Assembly (NCBI GenBank): GCA_044375415.1
Contig: JBILMS010000035.1
Span: 1-35,197 of the forward strand
Direction: 5' to 3'
Source of the DNA: JAWXBG01 sp044375415
GTDB taxonomy: Bacteria > Bacteroidota > Bacteroidia > Flavobacteriales_D > Sanyastnellaceae
Length of the DNA stretch: 35,197 bases
Below, piece by piece: positions 25,152-33,321 of the stretch (positions are counted from its first letter, which is position 1; every line of letters begins with the position of its first letter). Both the position numbers and the translations under genes were made by a program. Below the pieces are notes generated by a model. That model was given only the letters and a program-made list of their open reading frames with translations, did not search any database and was not told where the DNA came from.

Positions 25152-26756
25152 CTATTGTTCACCCACGGTTTGTCCTTCAAGATACTCAACTGTATATTCA
25201 AGATCGAGTACCTTACTCTTATTCGCATCAATCTTGATGTTCCAGAGTATTCTACCACTCGTTTCGTCGTATTCGGCACCGCTCTTTTCTTCGAATTTTA
25301 CGATAATCTCTTTTCTACGAGTCAATGGAATCTGATCCAAGATTTCAATTTCAATGGGAGCCCCTTTGTTGTTCCGAACGGTGATTTCATAGGCATACGT
25401 TTCCTTTTGCACACCACTCAAAATTTTCTTTCCGGTTTTCTCTTTGATGCGATTGCGTTTTACAACAATCTTCTCATCTCTGCCAAGGGAGACCAACAAC
25501 GTGTCGCCTGTGACTTGTGGATTTAATGTCACCTGACCAACATAGGTGTCACCGAAGAAAACATTCGCTTGACCGGCCAAAAGATTATACTGACCATAAT
25601 GCGTTATCCTCGCCAACAAAAATGCCGCTGCTTCTAGTTTTGGCACTGCGTGATATCGGTAAGTTGCCGGCACGCTGTAGTCCTGTAGTTTGCAGATATG
25701 TTGTTTTCCATCAGAAGGAATATTCTGTTTAATGTCGATGTCGTACTCTACATGAATATCCGACTCCGTAACATTTACCTGATAATTAAATGGGTCTACA
25801 AAGTTGGCGTCATCTTGTCTTTCAGCAATGTACATGCTGTTACTCGTTAAATTTCCACTGGAAAGCATCTGCGGCTGCATCGTATAAGTAACGTAATCGA
25901 TATACCTGGGACTTAAAATCGGCCTGTCGTTATTTAATCCTGGGTTTGCTGTCGCCACGGTTAGGTTCACGTTTTTCCAATCCATTCCCGTCGATTGAAA
26001 TACGCTCGCTTTATAAACGATTGCAACAGGCTTAGACGTGTTTTCTACATTTAAGTCATACATAGGAATCCATCCGGCACCTCCTGTCAAATAAGAAATT
26101 TTTATTTGAGACGCCGATTCCGTTTCGGACCAAAAGCTCAAGACAATTTCCTTTACAGGTGCTTTTGGTTTTGGTCCCATCTCATTGATTTGACCTTGAA
26201 ATTTAGTTTGACGTTCCAGTATGCTCTCTTCGCGCAATTGCAGATCGAACAATTTCTTTCTCAATTCACTCATGCGCTTTCTATATATATCTGCACAAGC
26301 ATCCAGATCAGCCGGTTTGTAATCCTTTTGAATAGATCCGGACTTCAGAAGTTCAGAGACCAAGTCAATTTCTCCGACATGGATCCCTCTCTCTTCGGCA
26401 ATCCAGCGTAGTTCCAATGTAAGCGTCTCTATTGAATCCTGAAGTTTTTGATACTTCGGATTGTCGGCCAAATCCACTGCCTGATTAAAATAATTCATTC
26501 GAACAACAGCTGATAAAAGAGTTGCGTTTCCTTTCACGGAAACTTGAATGCTCTGATCAATCAATTGTGTTGTTACCCCCGATATTACAATTTCAGAATT
26601 GCCGGATGGAATGGTTACCGAACTACTCCGAGTTTCTCTCGCCAATGTGCGATAAACCGTTACATCCGTTATTTGTGAGTTTGCGTTTATCTCTTGTGCG
26701 AACCACTGTGCACAAAAAATTAAAATGGACACTGAAATAAGAAATAGCCTTTTCAT
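25152..26756 (-). CDS. MuiA-family (DUF4139) exported protein
   Basis: 534 residues. The signal peptide (MKRLFLISVSILIFCAQWFAQ) is followed by an N-terminal beta domain of the DUF4140 type (ITDVTVYRTLARETRSSSVT, EIVISGVTTQLIDQSIQV), a coiled coil at ~105-205 and a C-terminal DUF4139 beta domain (SYLTGGAGWIPMYDL, VATANPGLNNDRPIL). This is the layout of 'mucoidy inhibitor A' family proteins, spread across bacteria with an unclear biochemical role. It is probably periplasmic or envelope-associated. It has its own terminator and is likely monocistronic. The ATG at 26756 starts the signal peptide. Confidence 0.87.
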   Translation of the reverse strand: MKRLFLISVSILIFCAQWFAQEINANSQITDVTVYRTLARETRSSSVTIPSGNSEIVISGVTTQLIDQSIQVSVKGNATLLSAVVRMNYFNQAVDLADNPKYQKLQDSIETLTLELRWIAEERGIHVGEIDLVSELLKSGSIQKDYKPADLDACADIYRKRMSELRKKLFDLQLREESILERQTKFQGQINEMGPKPKAPVKEIVLSFWSETESASQIKISYLTGGAGWIPMYDLNVENTSKPVAIVYKASVFQSTGMDWKNVNLTVATANPGLNNDRPILSPRYIDYVTYTMQPQMLSSGNLTSNSMYIAERQDDANFVDPFNYQVNVTESDIHVEYDIDIKQNIPSDGKQHICKLQDYSVPATYRYHAVPKLEAAAFLLARITHYGQYNLLAGQANVFFGDTYVGQVTLNPQVTGDTLLVSLGRDEKIVVKRNRIKEKTGKKILSGVQKETYAYEITVRNNKGAPIEIEILDQIPLTRRKEIIVKFEEKSGAEYDETSGRILWNIKIDANKSKVLDLEYTVEYLEGQTVGEQ

Positions 26757-27123
26757 AATAAACCGTATTAGTTGTTGAACATTTTTGTAAAGCTATTTTC
26801 CAACTCTCGCAGCAAAAAGCAGCATCTAGCCAACAACATTTCTAACTACGCAAAAACACCAAATGACTTGGTAAAAGCGATTTTACCGGTTTCGCAATTG
26901 GCGGCGACACTCTTGCGCACATAACCCGGAAGCGCTGTCCATTCCATTCTTTTATAGAAATCTGTACTAATTAGTGATTCATCCACGAGAACGGGTGAAA
27001 CATCCATCCGAATGGGTTAATCGACCGAAAAGCACATAAAAACTCTCCGCAATGCCCGTGTTCATTGGCACACACATTTCTCATTCAGGCTTTTCTAGTT
27101 TATGTTTACACTCGCTAACGCAC
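26757..27123. other. Divergent intergenic region, muiA / lytS-like, with paired repeats
   Basis: 367 bases. There is no exact TAnnTTTG; TAGCTTTA (minus strand, near 26790) is a near match for muiA. Two direct repeats, ACGGGTGA (26991-26998) and ATGGGTTA (27012-27019), are 21 bp apart, start to start, about 105 bp before the kinase ATG. That is the two-helical-turn spacing favoured by LytTR regulators, so they may be the autoregulatory site. No RNA gene was seen. Confidence 0.35.
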
Positions 27124-29202
27124 ATGAACGAACACATAAAATACTTTCTGTCCTTTATTATCGTGTATTTCATGATGTTTGATGTTTTGTCGCAAAACAA
27201 CAGTTATACTAACTCCAACTACAATACTCTTCAACCGGACTCAACATACATCTTTTTAGATTCGGCTAAAAGATATACCGAATCACACTCCACCTTGGCA
27301 GCTGAGCTTATAACGAAAGGCTTGGAGTCGGCTATAGTCCATAGAAACAGAAATGGCGAAGCGCAATCGTATTTGGATCTCGCTGAGGTGCAGAGAAAAC
27401 TAGGGCGCTACAATCAGGCAATAGAAAACGTTTCTAAATGCAAAACACTTTTCCATCAAAGGGTCCAATCTTCAAATTACAACAACACCTTACCTCCCCC
27501 TTCTTCTAACCTCCATTTTGATGCACTTGCTTTAAGTGCACAACTTTATGAAGAGACAAATAACTTGACGGAAGCCTTATCCGAATCGAACCAAGCTCTT
27601 CAACTTCTAGAAACCGCTAGTTCAGCCCAAAAGAAAAACAACGCCCTCCGAGACAATGGTAGACTTCTGTCCAAAAATGGAAAACATACAGAAGCGCTGA
27701 ATAGGCTAAACACTTTGCTCGATACTGAAAAGAAAACAGCAGATAAGAGTGGTCAATGCGAAACACTTCTTTCTCTTGGAGATCACTACACGTTGATCGG
27801 CGACAACAATTCTGCGAGATCATACTATCAAGAAGCTATATCCATTGCCAACAAAGAACATTTCACCGAAAAGAACACTCGGGCTAATTCCAAAATAGCG
27901 TCGATCTTTCAAAATGAAGGTGATTTTACAAATGAAATATTATACCTAAATAACGCAGCAAACGCCATTCCTGAAAGCCAAGACGATGCTTCATTCTTTC
28001 GAAACAACATTGCCATTGGAAACGCATACATAAGAGCGGACAATCTTGAAGACGCCAGTGAATACTTGGATAACTCGGTAGATCACATTGTTAGTCTATC
28101 TACCACGAGTGCTTTTGACGGAAACACAGCTTCAAATACTATAAGCACAATTCGCAGTACAGATCTTCAGATAGGTGCAGATGCGTATAGGCAACTAGCC
28201 GAGGGATATCTGAAAAACAATGAGCTTGAAAAATCAATTAAGTATTACAAAAAATATTCTGTTCTGCAAGACTCTGTCAAAGCTGTACATGAAAGAGAAA
28301 TGGCCTCTGCCATTGAACTCAGCAACAACCTTGGCAAAAATGAACAACGACTTGATCTTCTGTTAAAAGAACAAGAACTTGCAGACCAGTCGATATTTCT
28401 GCTTCAGCAAGACCAACAGTTAAAAAGCGGTCAAATTTTTAATCGCAACCTCGCCATTGGTGTCCTTCTATTCTGCCTTCTTGGTCTCTTCGCAGGAGGT
28501 TTGGTCATTTATCGCAACAATCAGGCGCGCCGAAGAGCCGACAAACTTCTCGCCCTACAATCGATGAGTGGACAAATGAATCCGCATTTCATTTTTAATG
28601 CTCTCAATTCTGTGAATGAATACATTTCACAAAATGATGAGCGAGCTGCAAACAGATACCTTAGTTCCTTTTCAAAGCTGATGCGTCAAGTCATGGACGA
28701 TTCGAAGCATCCGTTTATTCCCCTGACCGAAGAGATCTCCATGCTCCGACTATACCTCGAATTGGAACATGCGCGCTTCAAAGATCAATTTGAATATACG
28801 TTTATCGTAGATCAAGAATTGGAAAATTCCGACTACGAATTGCCTCCGATGATGGTCCAGCCCTTTATTGAAAATTCAATCTGGCATGGCCTGCGATACA
28901 GAAGTGGAAAGGGAGCTCTAGAGGTAAATTTCAAAAAAGTAGGTGAAAACATTGAGATCACAATTTCTGACAACGGGATTGGAATGACAAAATCCAAGGA
29001 ACTCAAAACGCAACATCAAAAGAAACAAAACTCTCTCGGCATGAAAAACATTCATACACGTCTTGCTCTTATGAATGAGATATATAATGCAGGAATGACT
29101 GTTGAGATATCCGAGACTTTTGCCGGCGCAGAAAACCCCGGGGCAACAGTAAAAATCCGAATACCCCAACTGAAACTCTCTGAAAACAGTAAAACACGGT
29201 GA
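27124..29202 (+). CDS. TPR-containing LytS-type sensor histidine kinase
   Basis: 692 residues from the ATG at 27124, where the signal peptide begins (MNEHIKYFLSFIIVYFMMFDVLSQ). The frame is open 24 codons further upstream without protein character. Residues ~30-430 are periplasmic TPR-like helices (YLDLAEVQRKLGRYNQAIEN, LLSLGDHYTLIGDNNSARSY). One membrane helix lies at ~440-464, then a His_kinase domain with MNPHFIFNALNS (His488), PFIENSIWHG and DNGIGM. This is the common Bacteroidota sensor paired with a LytTR regulator. The stop overlaps the regulator's GTG as GTGA, so the pair is translationally coupled. Confidence 0.92.
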   Translation: MNEHIKYFLSFIIVYFMMFDVLSQNNSYTNSNYNTLQPDSTYIFLDSAKRYTESHSTLAAELITKGLESAIVHRNRNGEAQSYLDLAEVQRKLGRYNQAIENVSKCKTLFHQRVQSSNYNNTLPPPSSNLHFDALALSAQLYEETNNLTEALSESNQALQLLETASSAQKKNNALRDNGRLLSKNGKHTEALNRLNTLLDTEKKTADKSGQCETLLSLGDHYTLIGDNNSARSYYQEAISIANKEHFTEKNTRANSKIASIFQNEGDFTNEILYLNNAANAIPESQDDASFFRNNIAIGNAYIRADNLEDASEYLDNSVDHIVSLSTTSAFDGNTASNTISTIRSTDLQIGADAYRQLAEGYLKNNELEKSIKYYKKYSVLQDSVKAVHEREMASAIELSNNLGKNEQRLDLLLKEQELADQSIFLLQQDQQLKSGQIFNRNLAIGVLLFCLLGLFAGGLVIYRNNQARRRADKLLALQSMSGQMNPHFIFNALNSVNEYISQNDERAANRYLSSFSKLMRQVMDDSKHPFIPLTEEISMLRLYLELEHARFKDQFEYTFIVDQELENSDYELPPMMVQPFIENSIWHGLRYRSGKGALEVNFKKVGENIEITISDNGIGMTKSKELKTQHQKKQNSLGMKNIHTRLALMNEIYNAGMTVEISETFAGAENPGATVKIRIPQLKLSENSKTR

Positions 29203-29960
29203 GTAAAATATTAAAAGCCCTTATTGTTGATGATGAATCAACCAGCCGAAATGTGTTGCGTGATTACATCCGCAAATATTGTCCCGACGTACATGTTCAT
29301 GGAGAGGCCGACTCCGTTTCTTCCGCCCTTCCACTTATACGTGAACACCATCCCGACATTGTGTTTCTCGATGTAGAAATGCCTAAAGGAACAGGATTTG
29401 ACTTATTGGAACAGGTAGGGGACATTTCCTTTGAAACCGTATTTGTTACTGCCTTTGATCACTATGCCATTCAAGCTCTAAATTATAGTGCCGCCTATTA
29501 TTTGCTAAAACCTGTTAGTATCGACGAGCTCATCTCCGCCGTTGAGAAGATCAAAAAGAACAAAGAAAAAAACTCCGCTTCTTTTCACACCAGTGTGATA
29601 CTCGAAAACATACATGCACAGGGCGCTCAACAGAAAAAAATAGTTTTGCCACTGCTGGAAGGATTTGAAGTTGTAAAAATTGCCGACATCGTTTCATGTG
29701 AAGCAAACGACAACTTCACAGATTTTCATTTTACTTCTCGTTCCAAAATGATGATTTGTAGAACGCTTAAATTCTATGAAGAACTTCTATCGGAATCCGG
29801 ATTTATGAGAGTGCACAAATCACATTTGATCAACCTGGAACATATAGTAAAATATCTCCGAGGAAAAGGTGGTGAAATAACTATGAGCGATGGCTCGACT
29901 ATTCCGGTATCACCTCAAAAAAAGGATGCATTGTTAGAGAAATTCGAGAGGGGGAGATAA
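29199..29960 (+). CDS. LytTR-family response regulator
   Basis: 253 residues, GTG start at 29199 overlapping the kinase stop. The receiver domain at ~5-120 has the acidic pair in LIVDDES, phospho-acceptor Asp58 (VFLDVEMP), the switch Thr in FVTAFD and Lys104 (LLKPVS). The C-terminal LytTR DNA-binding domain at ~145-250 has the typical VKIADIVSCEANDNFTDF and RVHKSHLINLEHIVKY stretches. It is the cognate regulator of the TPR kinase. Targets are unknown; the repeated octamers upstream of the kinase gene are the nearest candidate. Confidence 0.94.
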   Translation: MSKILKALIVDDESTSRNVLRDYIRKYCPDVHVHGEADSVSSALPLIREHHPDIVFLDVEMPKGTGFDLLEQVGDISFETVFVTAFDHYAIQALNYSAAYYLLKPVSIDELISAVEKIKKNKEKNSASFHTSVILENIHAQGAQQKKIVLPLLEGFEVVKIADIVSCEANDNFTDFHFTSRSKMMICRTLKFYEELLSESGFMRVHKSHLINLEHIVKYLRGKGGEITMSDGSTIPVSPQKKDALLEKFERGR

Positions 29961-30033
29961 GCACTTTGGAATAAATTTTTTCTGCCCTTTTTATTTTAAA
30001 CGCAGTAATAACAGCAATCATTTTAATTTTGGA

Positions 30034-30411
30034 CTATTCCCATTCTGATAAATGTATTTCAAACTTCTCCCCGGCCTGAACTTGTGCTGCTTTGTAATCA
30101 TTTGAATAAACGGGGGCTACTATATAGTTTCCCGGAATTAGGTCCTTAAACTCGAGCTCGTCGCCAATAATATATCCCTTGTACAAAGCCAGATTGGGGT
30201 GTGCCGAATTTTCTAAAACGATAATAGGATCATACACTCCCCATTCTATACTGCTCAAAGCAATGCCGTTAAAGATTGTGATATCAAAAGATGACTTTAG
30301 CAAAATACTTCCTGTTTCCGGTTCTTCCTTTTTACACGCCATTCCAAAAATAACAATACATGCGAATGCAATTATTCGATAAACAACTGAAAGATCTTGT
30401 ATGCTTTTCAT
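30034..30411 (-). CDS. Small lipoprotein, unknown
   Basis: 125 residues. A long N-terminal segment ends in a lipobox (FGMACKKEE, Cys about residue 26) followed by acidic residues. The remaining ~95 residues look like a single beta sandwich (ITIFNGIALSSIEWGVYDP, FKDLIPGNYIVAPVY), of the kind found in transthyretin-like domains. The family is not recognised. It converges with the LytTR regulator gene. Tandem palindromes lie ~47 bp upstream of the ATG. Confidence 0.72.
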   Translation of the reverse strand: MKSIQDLSVVYRIIAFACIVIFGMACKKEEPETGSILLKSSFDITIFNGIALSSIEWGVYDPIIVLENSAHPNLALYKGYIIGDELEFKDLIPGNYIVAPVYSNDYKAAQVQAGEKFEIHLSEWE

Positions 30412-30457
30412 GGTTTTGGGTATTTTCTATTTAACTCATACTACAATATTTATGCCC

Positions 30458-30484
30458 AAACACGGGTGTTTAATCCGCGGATTA
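30458..30484. promoter_or_regulatory. Two abutting palindromes upstream of the small lipoprotein
   Basis: AAACAC-GG-GTGTTT (30458-30471) is directly followed, sharing one T, by TAATCCGCGGATTA (30471-30484), a perfect 14-bp palindrome. They sit ~47 bp before the lipoprotein ATG in a 169-bp gap. Paired operators are one reading. Confidence 0.4.
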
Positions 30485-30527
30485 TTTCAATGGGGCCATG
30501 AAGTGCTGCAGCTCACAAGTGGATCTC

Positions 30528-30565
30528 ATGAATAGTCGTGCGAAAAACGAAAATTACCTATTCAT
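30528..30565 (-). other. Stem-loop after the WG-repeat-like gene
   Basis: ATGAATAG / CTATTCAT arms (8 bp) with an inner TCGT / ACGA stem and an asymmetric internal loop, 15 nt past the stop at 30581. There is no T-run, so it may be a 3' stabilising hairpin rather than an intrinsic terminator. Confidence 0.35.
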
Positions 30566-30580
30566 CTATCATGTTGGGTT

Positions 30581-31852
30581 TTATTCCTTCATAAAAACCC
30601 TCTTTATCGAATCTATCTCCATTGATTCTCCCGAGCCAATCACCTTACCGATCACGTTGTCCTGCTTTTTGAAATAGACCTTCTTCTCACCTCCACCGAT
30701 CAATAATCCAAAGAGTCCAGTATAATTATTGTTGTATCTATTCGAATGATACAGCATCAACTTACCATTGAACAAATTGAACCATCTGACCTCATATCTT
30801 TTTGTAGATTCAACATACTCTGTAACGGCTAAAATATTTTCATCAATTCTTTGTGTCGCCAAATAACTGTTTGCTTTCGGTCTTTGATAATAAAAGACTC
30901 GTTCGCCCGAATTATAATCCCACAGCTCCAAATACCATTTGCTGGTATCCAAAGACTCTACGTATAAATATTCCTTTCCATATTCTTTGTATATGTCAAA
31001 TTCGCTATCCCTATCTATCAAAAAACTCACATCATTTCCCAATGAATTAATGATGGTAACAACACTGTCATCCAGACTTCGATAAGATATGAAAAATTCT
31101 ATCAGTTCAACGTCTACCGAAAGAAATTCCATGCCTCTTCGATTAAATCTAGACCATATTCTCCGGATCGGAAGTTTATACTTGAATGGTACAACTACTT
31201 CACCGGTTTCAAATTCTAAAGCTCCGAAAAGACTATCTTTCCTAGCGGCAACTATTCGTCTATTGCGTGCGTACTTCTGAGAATCAAAACTTGCTTCCTC
31301 TTTCACGAAAATTAATTCTTTGTATTGAGGTTCAACAATTGAAAATTTATCTGTCCTTTCAAGTTTATCGTGAAAATGATACGTTTTTGGATGAGCTATA
31401 TATCCCCAAAGAGTATTTCGTCTCAAAAGAATACAGTCAATGAAGTTCACATTCTCATTGGTATAAACAATTCCGTTCTCTGATGTATCGTGTATCACAA
31501 ATTTTACTTCGTCGAACACACCTGACAAGAACTCTTTACTATTTGCATTAAAAATTCTAGTCTCATCATTTTTGACTACCGCGTATAAAGGTGACTCAGA
31601 AAAATCAGATCCGTATGATGCATAAAGTCTGTTATAATCAAACTTCAATTGGAAAATGGTGTCGAATTCTTGGGGTAAAATTTCTTCCGCCGAAACCTGG
31701 TCGTTCAAACCATAAACGCCATTTCTGTATGAAATAATCTGTGCGTCGACTTGCACCACTTCAAGAATGGTGAAAATGACAACCATTAAAACTCGATTAA
31801 ATGAACAACCTGAACCAAAAAAGCGCCTCACCCCCAGACAATGTTTCTTCAT
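30581..31852 (-). CDS. Exported WG-repeat-like protein
   Basis: 423 residues from the ATG at 31852; another ATG at 31864 is possible. The N-terminus is basic, then hydrophobic, ending at VQVDAQ, which reads as a long signal peptide. The body shows weak WG-type repeats (LWGYIAHP...YKELIFV, LFGALEFETGEVVVPFKYK), a pattern of beta hairpins found in many secreted Bacteroidota proteins. No catalytic motif or T9SS tail is seen. It starts 36 nt after the stop of the upstream lipoprotein gene, so the two are likely co-transcribed. Confidence 0.72.
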   Translation of the reverse strand: MKKHCLGVRRFFGSGCSFNRVLMVVIFTILEVVQVDAQIISYRNGVYGLNDQVSAEEILPQEFDTIFQLKFDYNRLYASYGSDFSESPLYAVVKNDETRIFNANSKEFLSGVFDEVKFVIHDTSENGIVYTNENVNFIDCILLRRNTLWGYIAHPKTYHFHDKLERTDKFSIVEPQYKELIFVKEEASFDSQKYARNRRIVAARKDSLFGALEFETGEVVVPFKYKLPIRRIWSRFNRRGMEFLSVDVELIEFFISYRSLDDSVVTIINSLGNDVSFLIDRDSEFDIYKEYGKEYLYVESLDTSKWYLELWDYNSGERVFYYQRPKANSYLATQRIDENILAVTEYVESTKRYEVRWFNLFNGKLMLYHSNRYNNNYTGLFGLLIGGGEKKVYFKKQDNVIGKVIGSGESMEIDSIKRVFMKE

Positions 31853-31888
31853 GTTTCTATCCATATATTTCTGTGTAAAACACACAAA

Positions 31889-32797
31889 TCATTCCAGGAC
31901 AATCTCACCACTCACTTCAATTTTTCTATTTGTCCCGGGTTCGTTCAAAATTAAATTTAGAGAACAAGGATTATTCACAACTCCCTCATTAAAGGAAAGT
32001 GTAACGGGTAATTTCTCCAAAAAAACATCTTCATACAAGACGCCACTCTTTTCATAATGAATAAGAAGATTGCTATCCGATAAAATCGCCATACCATTTG
32101 CATCTCGAGTGTCTACCGACAAAACCGGATATACGGTTTCTCCAAAACGTCTGACGTCTTGCAATCCTTCTAACATAAGTGCATACTGATCACTCATGTC
32201 GATGGCTTTCTCGAATACTCCGGCATCTTCCGTTTGATTCCACAAGTAAATATTTGAATAAGAATAACCGGAAGAAGAAACGGCCAGGAGATCATTTTTC
32301 ACCACCGTGAACGGCTGCATGTATTCAAACACTCCTTCGCCCATCGCATCTTTAATTACTATCTTCAATTCGTATTTCTCGCCATTTTGGTATGGAAACG
32401 CCATTCGAAAAAATGCATTTAGTTGAAGTGGATTTAAGTCCGTTCCATCTTTAAATTCTTCCAACAGATTATCGGAATACAAAGCGGTATCCTTACCATT
32501 CTTCAAAACAAGTGTCGATAGAATCGGAAAATATTTACCCTCCTTCGACTTAAAACCTTCAAATTTGTTGAATACAAGTTCTAGTTTTTCGCCAAACTCA
32601 TATACATTGCGCTTTTCGGCTTTTCCATTTATCTCCATCACGATATCGCCACAATTCAGGCCTGAACCGCGTGTAGTTGCCTCGGTTGTGTAGTCCTTGC
32701 TTTTCGATTCGCGAAAATCGCAACCCAAAAGAAAAACAAATCCTATTATCAGAGAAAAAGTATACCAACATATCCCCTGTCTTGTACTGGATGTCAT
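31889..32797 (-). CDS. Lipoprotein, unknown, paired with the WG-like gene
   Basis: 302 residues from the ATG at 32797. The lipoprotein signal ends FVFLLGCDFRES (Cys about residue 26). The body is beta-rich with Asp/Lys-rich loops and no recognised motif (for example GDIVMEINGKAEKRNVYEFG, YELKIVIKDAMGEG), suggesting one or two Ig-like domains. The long upstream frame begins at a TTG and is rejected. It is first of a likely two-gene unit with the WG-repeat-like gene, and divergent from the YjdM gene. Confidence 0.75.
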   Translation of the reverse strand: MTSSTRQGICWYTFSLIIGFVFLLGCDFRESKSKDYTTEATTRGSGLNCGDIVMEINGKAEKRNVYEFGEKLELVFNKFEGFKSKEGKYFPILSTLVLKNGKDTALYSDNLLEEFKDGTDLNPLQLNAFFRMAFPYQNGEKYELKIVIKDAMGEGVFEYMQPFTVVKNDLLAVSSSGYSYSNIYLWNQTEDAGVFEKAIDMSDQYALMLEGLQDVRRFGETVYPVLSVDTRDANGMAILSDSNLLIHYEKSGVLYEDVFLEKLPVTLSFNEGVVNNPCSLNLILNEPGTNRKIEVSGEIVLE

Positions 32798-32916
32798 GAT
32801 TCTATAGTATTTGTATTTAAAAGCGCCTTCTAGATTCAATAGAGAATTTTGCGAAGTTTACGCTATTTCACTTGTTTGACACAAATCACAAAAAAAAGTA
32901 CTCCCCCCGAATTAGC

Positions 32917-32924
32917 TACATTTG
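32917..32924 (+). promoter_or_regulatory. -7 element of the yjdM gene
   Basis: TACATTTG is an exact TAnnTTTG and ends 28 nt before the ATG at 32953. It supports that ATG over the in-frame start at 32872, which lies upstream of the element. Confidence 0.55.
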
Positions 32925-32952
32925 TCATCCAATATCACTTCATCCATATCCT

Positions 32953-33300
32953 ATGAACATTCCTTCTTGTCCTAAATGCGCTTCACAAAACACCTATTCG
33001 ACCGGAGATTTAACGATGTGTCCGGATTGTTTTCATGAATGGAATCCAAATGAAGTAGAAGAAACGGACGCGGGTGATGCGGCCAAAAAAGTTTTGGACG
33101 CAAATGGAAATGTTCTCGAGAATGGAGATACGGTCGTTGTTATTAAAGACCTTCCTGTTAAAGGAAACATCAGGTCCGTTAAATCCGGCACCAAAGTGAA
33201 GAACATCAAATTGGTGGACGGAGATCATAACATCGACTGCAAGATTGATGGCTTTGGCGCCATGGCGATCAAATCAGAATTTGTGCGCAAGGCAACATAA
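32953..33300 (+). CDS. yjdM: YjdM/PhnA-family zinc-ribbon protein
   Basis: 115-residue cytosolic protein. The N-terminal zinc ribbon has Cys6, Cys9, Cys23 and Cys26 (CPKC, CPDC). It is followed by the C-terminal KOW-like beta domain typical of PhnA/YjdM (LENGDTVVVIKDLPVKG, IRSVKSGTKVKNIKLVDGD, IDGFGAMAIKSEFVRK). Length is normal for the family. Despite the PhnA name it is not the phosphonoacetate hydrolase, and its biochemical role is unclear. It has its own -7 element and converges with the neighbouring T9SS gene (21-nt gap). Confidence 0.92.
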   Translation: MNIPSCPKCASQNTYSTGDLTMCPDCFHEWNPNEVEETDAGDAAKKVLDANGNVLENGDTVVVIKDLPVKGNIRSVKSGTKVKNIKLVDGDHNIDCKIDGFGAMAIKSEFVRKAT

Positions 33301-33321
33301 CCTTGTATCGCTCAATCAGAC

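Noticed and set aside
32872..32952. N-terminal extension of the YjdM protein
   Set aside because: It would start upstream of the -7 element and adds 27 residues absent from the family.
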